This document shows positions 35,870 through 44,968 of a DNA stretch of 64,000 nt, piece by piece. The notes under the pieces were generated by a model that saw only the letters and a program-made list of their open reading frames with translations, was not told where the DNA came from and did no database searches. Source of the DNA: Flagellimonas okinawensis (GTDB lineage Bacteria > Bacteroidota > Bacteroidia > Flavobacteriales > Flavobacteriaceae); NCBI RefSeq assembly GCF_029194005.1, contig NZ_JARFVA010000002.1, forward strand, positions 62,001 to 126,000, given 5' to 3'. Numbering within the stretch: position 1 is the stretch's first letter; every line of letters starts with the position of its first letter. The position numbers were made by a program, and so were the translations under genes.

Positions 35870-37049
35870 GTGAAACATCAGGAGTTCGAAGACATTCTTA
35901 TTTACTTTTCCAAATCCCTTATGGGGCAGGAAAATGAAGAGGATATTCTTTGGGATGTTGCCAAAAATTGTATTTCCAAATTACGCTTTGTGGATTGCGT
36001 TATATATGTGATCGACAGCGATAATAAAAAACTGATTCGCAAGGCAGCATACACCCCAGAAAAACCGAAAAATCAAAAAAAAACCAGATTTAACCAATAT
36101 CCCATTTGGAGAGGGAATAACAGGACACGTGGCAATTACCGGCAAAGCGGCCTTGGTTAGGGACACATCCAAAGATCCGCGCTACATAGAAAATAATATT
36201 GCCGGACTTTCCGAAATATGTGTGCCGATCATTTGTGAAGATATCCTATATGGGGTAATTGATTGTGAACATCCAGAAAAAGGCTTCTTTACAGGCCGCC
36301 ACCTTAAACTACTTTCCGCCATAGCCTCCATTTGCGCCATCAAAATCAAAAGTGTTAGGGCCAATAAAGAACTTATAGACAAACAAGCTAAACTGATTTC
36401 CATTAATGAGGAAATGTTAGAACTAAAGCTTAGTGCTTTAAACTCACATCTCAATCCCCATTTTGTTTTCAACTCGCTAAATGCCATCCAATATTTCATT
36501 ACAACACAGAACACAAAATCGGCATTGGATTATTTCTCCACTTTTAGCCGGCTTATCCGTTTTTATTTAAATCAACTTGGAAAAGACACCACACCGCTCT
36601 ACAACGAAATCGACACCTTACATTGGTACCTAAAGCTTCAAAAGTTACGGTACAATGACTCATTTGATTATAGCATTTCCATTGATAGACCTAATAATGA
36701 AAATAAGGAAGCGACCATTCCTTCGTTCGTTGTGCCAATGCTTTTTGAGAACATTGTGGAGCAATCCAACAAAAACAATGTTACCAATCAGCACTTCGAC
36801 ATTTCTATAGCAGCTTTAAAGAATATTGTGAAGATGGAGGTAAAATACCAATGCAAAGGTTTGGAGAAAGAAGAATTGGAGAATGATGGCTACCGGGCCG
36901 ACATTTTAAAATGGAACAATCAAGTTGAATTGCTCAACACTGTTAAGGGTTATAATATATCACACGAAACTTCCAGTTTTTTCAAAGATGGTGTTCATCA
37001 AAAAAATATAGCATTGGAACTTCCCAATCTAGTGGACCAAATCCTGTAA
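35870..37049 (+). pseudogene. GAF domain/LytS-type histidine kinase, frameshifted at an A9 tract
   Basis: From a GTG at 35870 the frame encodes the start of a GAF domain (MGQENEEDILWDVAKNCISK, CVIYVIDSDNKKLIRKAAYT) but leaves the family sequence after the A9 run at 36075-36083. One A fewer would give K-K-P-D-L-T-N-I-P-F-G-E-G-I-T-G-H-V and join the second frame, which runs to 37049: GAF remainder, helical linker, then the His_kinase block LNSHLNPHFVFNSLNAIQYF with the phospho-acceptor His. The ATPase half is weak: VPMLFENIVEQSNKNN for the N box, and no clear G boxes. It could be an old kinase turned regulator, a real frameshift, slippage-controlled expression, or an assembly error. Its 3' end overlaps plsC by 21 nt. 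Confidence 0.75.
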
Positions 37050-37763
37050 TATTACATCCCTGACCTCTTCCCTTAATGTGGATGTATCTTCAAAACTTAA
37101 AATACCAGTTTCAAAAAAGGGATGAACAATAGCGCGAATTCTACCCGGGCTTCCGCTAAAAAAAGTAAAGGAAAAACGTTTTTTATTGTCTACAAAGGTC
37201 ATGGGAACTACTGGAATCTTATGGGCAATGGCCATTTTAAAGGCTCCATCTTTGAACTTGTCCAAAACAACATCTTCTTCTGGCACACCACCTTCCGGAA
37301 ATATACAAATACTCAATCCTTGATCCAATCTCCTCTGAGCACGCCGGTAGACTCCTGTTCTGCTCCTCACACTGTCCCTATCCACCATAATACATACCCT
37401 TTTGTAGAAAAAACCAAATATTGGAATGGTCTCCAGTTCTTTTTTCCCAACAAAAACAAAAGGATTTCTGCTTACAACCAACATCAACATAATATCCAGC
37501 ATACTCGTATGGTTGGCAACTAGCATATAACTTTTGCCGCGCTCCATCCGCTGCTCCCTTCGAATTATGGGGATACAGCCCATACCGTACAAAATGGGTC
37601 TGGCCCACAGGTTACGTGCAAGCCAGAAAAATTGTGGATAGGTTTTCTCCGAAATAGTGAAAACAAGCAAAAAGGGGAAAAACAAAAGAATGGGAACGGT
37701 AACCAAAATATAGAACCATACCCTGTACACTGCGTGTCCCACATTTTTAATTATTCCAAGCAT
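37029..37763 (-). CDS. plsC: 1-acyl-sn-glycerol-3-phosphate acyltransferase (PlsC type)
   Basis: 244 residues. A membrane N terminus (about 10-35) precedes the acyltransferase motifs LVANHTSMLDIMLML (HX4D), VGKKELETIPIFGFF, and FPEGGVPEEDVVLDKFKDG. It makes phosphatidic acid from lysophosphatidic acid at the inner membrane. It is transcribed toward the kinase remnant. Confidence 0.92.
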   Translation of the reverse strand: MLGIIKNVGHAVYRVWFYILVTVPILLFFPFLLVFTISEKTYPQFFWLARNLWARPILYGMGCIPIIRREQRMERGKSYMLVANHTSMLDIMLMLVVSRNPFVFVGKKELETIPIFGFFYKRVCIMVDRDSVRSRTGVYRRAQRRLDQGLSICIFPEGGVPEEDVVLDKFKDGAFKMAIAHKIPVVPMTFVDNKKRFSFTFFSGSPGRIRAIVHPFFETGILSFEDTSTLREEVRDVILQDLVH

Positions 37764-37767
37764 CTAT

Positions 37768-37775
37768 CAAATGTA
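37768..37775 (-). promoter_or_regulatory. Putative plsC promoter (-7 element)
   Basis: Minus-strand TACATTTG (TAnnTTTG) ends 4 nt before the plsC ATG, which would make a nearly leaderless mRNA. Confidence 0.35.
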
Positions 37776-37802
37776 AAGTATTTCAAAATTTAAACTTTAA
37801 TG

Positions 37803-37837
37803 GCACCTGATCTTTTAGACAAGGTGCTGCTTTTTTT
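37803..37837 (+). terminator. Hairpin with T7 upstream of trpS (terminator or attenuator)
   Basis: GCACCT...AGGTGC (6 bp, 13-nt loop), then a T-rich tract, about 40 nt before the trpS ATG on the same strand. It is far from the 3' end of any plus-strand gene, so it may act in the trpS leader. Confidence 0.4.
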
Positions 37838-37877
37838 ATAAGTGAGGGATGCTTACTTTTACGGGCAAAAATTAGGC

Positions 37878-38846
37878 ATGGCCCGAATTCTCACTGGAAT
37901 ACAAAGCACAGGAACACCTCACTTGGGTAATATTTTGGGTGCAATTGCACCAGCTATTGAAATGGCTCAGGACCCAAAAAACGATTCTTTCCTGTTTATT
38001 GCAGATATGCACTCACTGACCCAGATTAAAGATGGTGAGCTGCTAAGAAACAATACTTATGCCATTGCTGCTGCTTGGCTGGCCTTTGGCTTGGATATAG
38101 AAAAAACTGTTTTTTACAGACAGAGCGACATTCCACAAACTGCAGAATTGGCCTGGTACCTCAGCTGTTTTTTCCCATATCAACGTTTAACACTGGCCCA
38201 TTCTTTCAAGGACAAGGCCGATAGGTTGGACGATGTAAACGCTGGACTATTTACCTATCCCATGTTGATGGCCGCCGATATTTTATTATATGATGCGGAC
38301 ATTGTTCCTGTAGGGAAAGACCAGCTCCAGCATTTAGAAATGACCCGCGATGTAGCCTCACGCTTCCATAATCAAATGGGAGAAACTTTTATTATGCCGG
38401 AAGCCAAGGTGCATGAACAAACCATGTATGTTCCCGGAACGGATGGTGAAAAAATGAGTAAAAGCCGAGGCAACCTTGTCAATTTGTTCCAAACGGACAA
38501 AAAATTGCGCAAGCAGATCATGGGTATCGTTACGGACAGCACCCCAATGGAAGAACCGAAGGACCCGAGCAAGGATAATGTATTTGCTTTATATAAATTA
38601 TTGGCCAGCCCTGAACAGGTAGAGGAAATGAGTGCTAATTATTTGGCCGGAAACTACGGATACGGACATGCCAAACAAGCTTTATATGAACTCATCTTGG
38701 AAAGGTTTGAAGAGCCCCGTGAAAAGTTTGAATACTACATGAACCACAAAAACGAAGTGGATGAAGCTTTGGCCTTTGGTGCAGAAAAAGCACGTAAAGT
38801 TGCCGATAGCGTACTGGCAAGGGTGCGTGAAAAGTTGGGCTACTAG
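37878..38846 (+). CDS. trpS: Tryptophanyl-tRNA synthetase
   Basis: 322 residues from the ATG at 37878 (MARILTGIQSTGTPHLGN). Class I synthetase signatures are TPHLGNILG (HIGH) and GEKMSKSRGN (KMSKS), with FTYPMLMAADILLYD and VPVGKDQLQHLEMTRD in between. It charges tRNA-Trp. An upstream alternative start adds 12 residues without family support. Confidence 0.96.
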   Translation: MARILTGIQSTGTPHLGNILGAIAPAIEMAQDPKNDSFLFIADMHSLTQIKDGELLRNNTYAIAAAWLAFGLDIEKTVFYRQSDIPQTAELAWYLSCFFPYQRLTLAHSFKDKADRLDDVNAGLFTYPMLMAADILLYDADIVPVGKDQLQHLEMTRDVASRFHNQMGETFIMPEAKVHEQTMYVPGTDGEKMSKSRGNLVNLFQTDKKLRKQIMGIVTDSTPMEEPKDPSKDNVFALYKLLASPEQVEEMSANYLAGNYGYGHAKQALYELILERFEEPREKFEYYMNHKNEVDEALAFGAEKARKVADSVLARVREKLGY

Positions 38847-39223
38847 CCCTTAATCGTACTATTAATAATCCTAGCTTGTTCTTTTTACGTGGTCTGAAAT
38901 CTTTAAAAGCCCTTTTTTTAACCTAAAATCAAACAAATCCTCGATTTTTTGTGGCAACCTCCCGTTGAACTACGCCTAAAAATAGAGTGACTGTTCTGTT
39001 ATGGCTTGCATCGATGAGCTGCTGTCTTGCAACACTTCAAACCGTTTATGTTACTGTTTTTTCAGATGAGCGACAGACACTAGTGCCTATTTTAAGCTGA
39101 TAAGATGTTTCTTTTGAAAAAAAATCATTGTTACAGTTTCCAACAATCGAGAAATCCAATTATCCAATACAACATTTATCCTTTTACCTGTAACCTTCTA
39201 CCTAAACTCAACAATGACATTAA
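38847..39223. other. Gene-free region between trpS and dprA remnants
   Basis: 377 bp with no intact frame. Part of it (38930-39075) is a decayed copy of the 3' end of dprA; the rest shows nothing I can name. Confidence 0.5.
38930..39075 (-). pseudogene. Decayed second copy of the dprA 3' region
   Basis: Against the dprA remnant near 39350-39440, this stretch shares CCGTT.AACT, TGACTGTTCTGTT, TCGATGA.C.GCTGT and ACTGTTTTTT in the same order and nearly the same spacing (roughly two-thirds identity by eye over about 75 nt). The other copy encodes VQKQLFIDLDETEQS there; this one is full of stops. It indicates an old tandem duplication. Confidence 0.5.
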
Positions 39224-40319
39224 CTACACCACCTCGAACATTTTACCGGGCAATGGTCGGATCAAGCTCTTCATTTCCATGTTCAATAAAGTGGACGAAA
39301 CCTTAAAAATTGGCAAATTGCACTCCAAAGCAACGGTGTCTAGCAACTGTTTTCCGTTTAACTGCAAGGACGAGTAGATTGACTGTTCTGTTTCATCCAA
39401 GTCGATGAACAGCTGTTTCTGCACTGTTTTTTTTCTGTGCTTCCGTCTCAATTTCCCAATCCAAAAGGTAAATTAGCTCGGCCGCGGAGGTCAATAAGTG
39501 CGCTTTTTGACATTTGATGAGGTCGTTACAGCCTTTACTCCACTTATCGGTTGCCCATCTGGAAACTGCAAATACTTCTCTGTTATAACCATGGGCCAAA
39601 TCCACAGTCACCAAACTGCCGCCTTTTTCCGCAGACTCTATTACAATGGTGGCTTCACTGATTCCAGCGATAATCCTGTTTGGTTATAGGAAGTTTTCCC
39701 GTTTGGGTCGGGCATTGCTCCAAAATTCCGTCATAAAACCACCATTCCTTTCCATCTTGGTTTGATATTAGGCATGTACCCTCGGATAAATTTTATTAAG
39801 TCCATGTGCCATACAAGCAATGGTCTGTAATCCGCGGTCCATTGCGGCTTTAAGGACAGCAATATCCACCCCGTAGGCCAAACCACTTACAATAACGGGG
39901 GTCAAGGGGGCTAATTCCTCTATACATTGATTATAAAATGAAGTTCCGTAGTTGGTAACGTTTCTCGTACTTACCACACTGATGATTTTTTGGCTCTTCA
40001 AATCGATGTTTGCCCGCTGGAACAGCAAAACACAATGCTTTAATCTGGCAGGGTAATCCTCCTCCATAAAAAAGAAATGGCAATGTCCTCTTTGGATAAA
40101 AAATCGAACTTCTTTTGGGCTTATTCCAAATGAATGGTGTCCAAAAGTCCCTTCAAGGTTACTTTTCCAATACCATCAATCTTTAAAAGGTGGTGCAGTT
40201 TATCCTCAAAAACGGCAGATGGGCTTCCACAGTGGGGCAATTAATTTTTTGACTGTAACATATCCGACATTCGGAATGTTCTGCAGCCGCAAAGCTGCAA
40301 TAATTTCAGGTTCAGTCAT
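39224..40319 (-). pseudogene. dprA: DNA-processing protein DprA (Smf), multiply disrupted
   Basis: DprA loads RecA on incoming single strands during transformation. Nearly the full length (about 365 codons) is present but broken. Start TEPEIIAALRLQNIPNVGYV; an extra base in the C run at about 40234-40237 shifts frame; the continuation SPSAVFEDKLHHLLKIDGIG runs to a stop near 40122. A lost T near 40071 restores MEEDYPARLKHCVLLFQ with VVSTRNVTNYG and VSGLAYGVDIAV. Stops follow at 39768 and near 39695 (before PNRIIAGISEATIVIESAEK). The T8 run at 39427-39434 shifts frame again before the winged-helix end QLFIDLDETEQS...LIRPLPGKMFEVV. Six lesions in total; not functional. Confidence 0.88.
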
Positions 40320-40424
40320 TTGATTCGGGCGTCAAAGTTGTCCACAAAATACAGATTTTCAAATGTTAATAAAAAGTTATCCGGCTTATTTTGTACTGTC
40401 TCATTTTTTACAATATTTGTGGCT

Positions 40425-41369
40425 ATGCGGATAGATTCATACATAGAAAAATTGTTGTTCGATTACAACTGTGTTGTTGTACCCGGTTTTGGTGCTTTTT
40501 TGGCCCATGGTACATCCGCTGAAATTGATTTGACGACCAACACTTTGGTTCCGCCGAGCAAGACCATTTCCTTTAATGCCCAACTTTCCAAAAACGATGG
40601 ACTTTTGGTATCGCACATTTCCAAAGAAAAGAACTTAGGATACGAGGATATGCTCCAAGAAGTGGAAAACATTGCTCAGGATTGGAACACCAAATTGGCC
40701 CAAGGCGAAAGCATTGAGCTTTTTGGAATTGGAAAACTGTGGCACAACAGCGAACAGCGTATCCAATTTCAGCCTGAGGAAAAAATCAATTTTCTAACAT
40801 CTTCTTTTGGACTGTCCACATTTGCGGCAACGCCAATCCAACGTGAAGTGATCAAAGAAGAGGTGGAAGAATTGGAAGAGCGTATTCCATTTATCATCAC
40901 TCCTGAAAAAAGGGAGCAAACCTCCTTTAGACCTTGGTTAAAGTATGCCGCTGTAATTCTATTGGCCGTTTCTTTGGGTGTGACCTCGTATCGCACATAT
41001 GGCGACCTGCAACAAAAAGAAGTTGCAGCACAGCAAGATGCCCAAAAACAGGTGTCGCGTTTGATACAAGAAGCTACTTTTTTTGAAAGCGCCCCATTGG
41101 AACTTCCTGCGATCAACCTTAACGTGACCAAAAAGCAATTGGGCAAGCACCATATTATTGCCGGCGCCTTCCGAGAAGAACAAAATGCCGGCAAAAAGGT
41201 AGATCAATTAAAAGATAAAGGCTACAATGCCTTTTATTTGGGAGTTAACAAATATGGGCTACACCAAGTGGCTTATGACAGTTTTGACGACCCCAAGGAA
41301 GCGCTTGTGTTTTTAAGAAAGGTAAAAGCAGAGGATTCAAGAGATGCTTGGATGCTTTCCGAGAAATAA
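40425..41369 (+). CDS. HU-CCDC81 and SPOR domain protein
   Basis: 314 residues from the ATG at 40425 (MRIDSYIEKLLFDYNCVVVP). The N-terminal half (about 1-150) is the bacterial HU-CCDC81 tandem (GFGAFLAHGTSAEIDLTT; VENIAQDWNTKLAQGESIEL). A membrane helix (about 165-182) follows, and a C-terminal SPOR domain (HHIIAGAFREEQNAGKKVDQ...GYNAFYLGVNKYGLHQVAY), which binds denuded peptidoglycan at division sites. The protein probably links cytoplasmic partners to the septal wall. Divergent from dprA. Confidence 0.88.
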   Translation: MRIDSYIEKLLFDYNCVVVPGFGAFLAHGTSAEIDLTTNTLVPPSKTISFNAQLSKNDGLLVSHISKEKNLGYEDMLQEVENIAQDWNTKLAQGESIELFGIGKLWHNSEQRIQFQPEEKINFLTSSFGLSTFAATPIQREVIKEEVEELEERIPFIITPEKREQTSFRPWLKYAAVILLAVSLGVTSYRTYGDLQQKEVAAQQDAQKQVSRLIQEATFFESAPLELPAINLNVTKKQLGKHHIIAGAFREEQNAGKKVDQLKDKGYNAFYLGVNKYGLHQVAYDSFDDPKEALVFLRKVKAEDSRDAWMLSEK

Positions 41370-41403
41370 TTCCGCTTTCCTTTAAAACCATTCCTCACTT
41401 CAA

Positions 41404-41411
41404 TATCTTTG
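41404..41411 (+). promoter_or_regulatory. Putative thioesterase promoter (-7 element)
   Basis: TATCTTTG (exact TAnnTTTG), with TTTA at the -33 position (20-nt spacing), 16 nt before the ATG. Confidence 0.45.
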
Positions 41412-41427
41412 CGCAAAATTTTAAGGT

Positions 41428-41940
41428 ATGCGCTCTAAAACTCCCAGTGAATCACGCACGGTCATGACCGATTTGGTATTGCCAAGTGAGACCAACCCGC
41501 TCAACAATCTTTTTGGTGGGGAACTCTTGGCCCGAATGGACCGAGCTGCCAGTATTTCGGCCCGTAGACACAGCCGTCGTATTACGGTGACCGCCTCGGT
41601 AAACCATGTAGCCTTTAACAGGGCAGTCCCTCTTGGTAGTGTTGTAACGGTGGAAGCATCGGTTTCCAGAGCCTTTAAAACATCAATGGAAATTTTTATA
41701 GATGTTTGGATCGAAGATCGTTTTACAGGTGAACGCACCAAGGCCAACGAGGCCATCTACACCTTTGTAGCGGTGGACGATACGGGAAAACCAACCGAAG
41801 TACCGCCATTGGAGCCTGAAACCGACCTGGAAAAAGAACGCTTTGCCGCGGCTTTGAGACGTAAACAGTTGAGTTTGGTGCTTGCTGGTAAAATGAAACC
41901 AGCAGAAGCCACGGAGCTTAAGGCACTTTTTACTTCTTAA
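41428..41940 (+). CDS. Acyl-CoA thioesterase (hotdog fold)
   Basis: 170 residues. VLPSETNPLNNLFGGELLAR then MDRAASISARRHS is the family's active-site region (N-x-x-F-G-G-x-L-L...D), and VTASVNHVAFNRAVPLGSVV follows. It cleaves acyl-CoA to fatty acid and CoA in the cytoplasm. The C terminus (PPLEPETDLEKERFAAALRR) is the usual amphipathic tail of the YciA/BACH-type group. Confidence 0.9.
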   Translation: MRSKTPSESRTVMTDLVLPSETNPLNNLFGGELLARMDRAASISARRHSRRITVTASVNHVAFNRAVPLGSVVTVEASVSRAFKTSMEIFIDVWIEDRFTGERTKANEAIYTFVAVDDTGKPTEVPPLEPETDLEKERFAAALRRKQLSLVLAGKMKPAEATELKALFTS

Positions 41941-41986
41941 AGAGGCTGTTCTGTTGAATTCTGGTTTGTTGTAGATTTTTAATCCA

Positions 41987-42063
41987 TTGTCATCTTGAGC
42001 GAAGTCGAGAGGTTATGGTGATTTCAATTTGAACGAGGTCCGGACTACGCTCGACCTGACATT
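41987..42063. repeat. Palindromic intergenic repeat
   Basis: It starts TTGTCATCTTGAGCGAAGTC and ends with CTACGCTCGACCTGACA; the ends pair as inverted repeats (GAGCGAAGTCGA against TCGACC/GCTC...). A related fragment (AGGTCGAGCGTAAATTTCTC) follows at about 42096-42115. Similar end sequence occurs at 46990-47013. Confidence 0.55.
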
Positions 42064-42119
42064 ATCTGCTCTAGAAAAAATTATAAAGGAAAATAGGTCG
42101 AGCGTAAATTTCTCAGATT

Positions 42120-42956
42120 TTAAAAATCAAAATTGTCGGGGTCGGGACCAAAACGTTTGCCATTATCCAATCCATCAAGAAGGGCTACATCCTCTTCTGA
42201 TAATTCAAAATCGAACAAGTCGGAATTGGCGATGATACGTTCTTTTTTGGATGATTTAGGAATGGTGACCACCCCTTTTTGTAAATCCCAACGCAAAACG
42301 ATCTGTGCAATGGTCTTATCGTATTTGGAGGCCAAATCCTTCATGATATCGAGCTCAAAGACATTTCCCTGCATCAACGGAGACCATGCCTCGTATTGAA
42401 TGCCTTTGGAATTGCAGAACTCGATCAAATCTTGTTGTACCAAATACGGGTGGAACTCCATTTGGTTCACCATCGGCACAATCTCGGCAGATGTCAACAA
42501 GTCCTCCAAATGATGCTGTAGAAAATTGCTCACCCCTATGGCCCTTACCTTCTTTTCCCTGTATAATTTCTCCAAGGCCCTCCATGTGTCTTTGGATATG
42601 TCTCCCTTAGGCCAATGCACTAGGTACAAATCGAGATAATCGGTTCCCAAACGTTCCAAACTGGCATCAAAAGCTTTAAGTGTGGAATCATAACCCTGAT
42701 CGGTATTCCAGACCTTGCTTACCAAAAACACGTCCCTTCTATCCACATTACTTTCACGGATTCCCTGCCCAACACCTTCTTCATTATTGTAGATTGAGGC
42801 TGTGTCTATGTGCCGATAACCGTGGTTCAGGGCATCTTTTACTGCATTGACCACTTCACTTCCATCTTTGGAAAGATAAACGCCCAATCCAAAATAGGGC
42901 ATCTGGACCCCGTTGTGCAATTCAAAGGAACCCTGCAAATCTGTTATTTTCTTCAT
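42120..42956 (-). CDS. Aldo/keto reductase
   Basis: 278 residues. The catalytic set is visible: DTASIYNNEEGVGQGI (Asp near 51, Tyr 56), VSKVWNTDQGYD (Lys near 80), and LYLVHWPKG (His near 114). NADPH-binding VRAIGVSNF and the C-terminal TIPKSSKKERI also match. It reduces aldehydes or ketones with NADPH; no specific substrate can be read. It begins 4 nt after the EnvC-like gene. Confidence 0.92.
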   Translation of the reverse strand: MKKITDLQGSFELHNGVQMPYFGLGVYLSKDGSEVVNAVKDALNHGYRHIDTASIYNNEEGVGQGIRESNVDRRDVFLVSKVWNTDQGYDSTLKAFDASLERLGTDYLDLYLVHWPKGDISKDTWRALEKLYREKKVRAIGVSNFLQHHLEDLLTSAEIVPMVNQMEFHPYLVQQDLIEFCNSKGIQYEAWSPLMQGNVFELDIMKDLASKYDKTIAQIVLRWDLQKGVVTIPKSSKKERIIANSDLFDFELSEEDVALLDGLDNGKRFGPDPDNFDF

Positions 42957-42960
42957 AATG

Positions 42961-44187
42961 TTACAATTGATAGATCCAATCTTCGGGATTCAAGCGATTG
43001 GAGTCCTTATAAAGATAAAACTTCAATTTGGTAGTACCGTCCAACCGATTGGTGTTTATTTCTCCCAACACTTCTTTGGCGGCTACTTTATCTCCCTTTT
43101 TTACATACAGATTGGAAAGGTTATAATAGGTGCTGATATAATTTCCGTGCTTTATTTGGACCCCTTTATTGCCACCGGGAACGGAGAGTATGGCTATGAC
43201 TTCGCCTTCAAAAATGGCACGGGCCTTACTACCCGCATCGGTTGTAATGGTCACACCATTGTTCCTGTGCTTTATGCCAGGATACAATTTGTCCGCATAC
43301 ACCCCATACCCTTGACTTTTAATTCCTTTTTCCACTGGCCATATCAATCTACCCTTGTTGGAAGAAAAGTTGTCTGCCAACAATTTAGCTTCTGGCGTAA
43401 GGGCAAAAGTTGCACTGCTTGAAGAATTTCCTGAACTTTTATTGGAACTGGCTATGGCACTTTTGATCATTCTCTCTATCTCTCGATCAATTCTACGGGC
43501 CTCCTTTTGCTTTTCGGCAATAGCGGCGGTGTATTTCGCCTCGTTTTGTTTAATGCTGGTTAATAGGCTCCTTTGGGATTCAATTTCTTTGGACAACTCC
43601 GTCTTGGCTTTTTGATTTTCTGCGATAAGCTGATCCTTTTCCTTTCGCTGTCGGACCAGATCTTGGTTCAAGGCCTTCAGCTCTTCGGTTTTTTGTACAA
43701 TTCCTTCTCCTTGCTTTTTTCGGTGTTTTGCATATTGCTGCATATACTGTAACCGCTTGTACGCCTGAAAAAAGTTTTCGGCAGAGAGCAAAAACATCAG
43801 ACGGTTGCTTTGTGATTTGTTCTGATAGGTTTTCTGGATCAGTTCTGCATAGTCCTCCTTCAAAATCTTCAAATCTTCCCTAAGCTTGCTAATGTTTCTT
43901 ATGTTGACATTGATTTGTCTATTGAGCAGATTGGATTGTTGGTTAGTGACACGAATGAGTTCTTGACGGACATTTATTTTATTGTCCAGAGCCTCCATTT
44001 GATCTAGAACAGACCCCTTTTCCTTACGTTCTGCAAAGAGCAACCTATTGATTTCCTTGATTTCCTCTTGCAAGCGCTCCCTTTTGGCCTCAAGGACCTT
44101 TTGCTCACTGGTTTGGGCTATAGCACCAAAAGAAGTTAATAATATAACTATCAGAATATATTTACAATATGAAGTTTTACCTTTCAT
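42961..44187 (-). CDS. EnvC-like murein hydrolase activator with degenerate LytM domain
   Basis: 408 residues. A signal peptide (about 1-25, ending GAIAQ) precedes a long coiled coil (about 28-240) and a C-terminal LytM domain (about 290-405). Active LytM peptidases have HxxxD and HxH zinc ligands; here the equivalents read KHRNNGVTI and KHGNYISTYYNLS, so D and the second H are lost. Like EnvC it probably opens an amidase rather than cutting peptidoglycan itself. It ends the envelope operon that starts with the flippase, except for the AKR. Confidence 0.88.
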   Translation of the reverse strand: MKGKTSYCKYILIVILLTSFGAIAQTSEQKVLEAKRERLQEEIKEINRLLFAERKEKGSVLDQMEALDNKINVRQELIRVTNQQSNLLNRQINVNIRNISKLREDLKILKEDYAELIQKTYQNKSQSNRLMFLLSAENFFQAYKRLQYMQQYAKHRKKQGEGIVQKTEELKALNQDLVRQRKEKDQLIAENQKAKTELSKEIESQRSLLTSIKQNEAKYTAAIAEKQKEARRIDREIERMIKSAIASSNKSSGNSSSSATFALTPEAKLLADNFSSNKGRLIWPVEKGIKSQGYGVYADKLYPGIKHRNNGVTITTDAGSKARAIFEGEVIAILSVPGGNKGVQIKHGNYISTYYNLSNLYVKKGDKVAAKEVLGEINTNRLDGTTKLKFYLYKDSNRLNPEDWIYQL

Positions 44188-44188
44188 A

Positions 44189-44968
44189 TTACTTTAATGT
44201 AATTTTATCATAACCCTTTGGAACCTTATAGGGAAAATTCATGGGTTTATTGAGTTCCAAGTTGCGAAAACTCAAGTCTATAGTGGTTAGCTCTCCCGCT
44301 TCTTCAGCAACTATCTTAATGTCCTCAGGCAAAACATTTCCAGAAATATCCTGATAGGTATATTTAGCTAATAATTGTCTTGCATTTTCAGGTTGGGATA
44401 TTTCCTGGGTATCAATCTTAAAGTTTTTGGGCTCCAATTGAAATAAAATCTTGAACAGTTCCCTGGCCTTTTTTGGCTTTAATTGATAGTTGCCATTATA
44501 CACTTCGGAATTGAATTTCTCCTTTCTTAAGTCCAAAACGGCATTACCTAGAAGAAGGTTCTGTACCTTTTCGAAATCCAGTTCTGTTCCGAGTAAATCG
44601 CTTAAGTAACTAAAGTCACCATCGAAATATTCGTTTTGGAGTTTATTGTAAAATGACACTTTATTTGGTGTAATATGAGCTTTAACAACGCCGAGAGGTG
44701 CGCTCATCCATATGACCTTGTCCTTTTCCATACGAAGGCTCACATTTACTCCTTGTGAATCATCGCCATTGGCATAGTCGATTTTAACGCGTCCCCTTAA
44801 CGTTTTAAAATTTGGCTGGTTTGAGTAATGGGCACTGATGATATTTTTTGCCGAAAGTTTTGAGTTGACCTCCCCTCCTGATATCGACTTGGTACTTTTA
44901 CAAGCACCAAAAGTCAATAGCATTGCTAATATCACGGCAATTTTAGATATGTTTTTATATAGGCTCAT
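44189..44968 (-). CDS. DUF4292 family lipoprotein
   Basis: 259 residues. A lipoprotein signal (AVILAMLLTFGAC) is followed by NYQLKPKKARELFKILFQLE and the LSFRNLELNKPMNFPYKVPK end characteristic of DUF4292. The mature region has a LolA/LppX-like antiparallel-strand pattern (VKAHITPNKVSFYNKLQNEY), so lipid or lipoprotein handling is possible. It overlaps the TPR gene by 1 nt and precedes the EnvC-like gene by 1 nt, a conserved trio in flavobacteria. Confidence 0.85.
   Translation of the reverse strand: MSLYKNISKIAVILAMLLTFGACKSTKSISGGEVNSKLSAKNIISAHYSNQPNFKTLRGRVKIDYANGDDSQGVNVSLRMEKDKVIWMSAPLGVVKAHITPNKVSFYNKLQNEYFDGDFSYLSDLLGTELDFEKVQNLLLGNAVLDLRKEKFNSEVYNGNYQLKPKKARELFKILFQLEPKNFKIDTQEISQPENARQLLAKYTYQDISGNVLPEDIKIVAEEAGELTTIDLSFRNLELNKPMNFPYKVPKGYDKITLK

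Noticed and set aside
39105..39377. 90-codon plus-strand frame near the dprA remnants
   Set aside because: It is antisense to the dprA winged-helix end, which is clearly homologous in the other direction.
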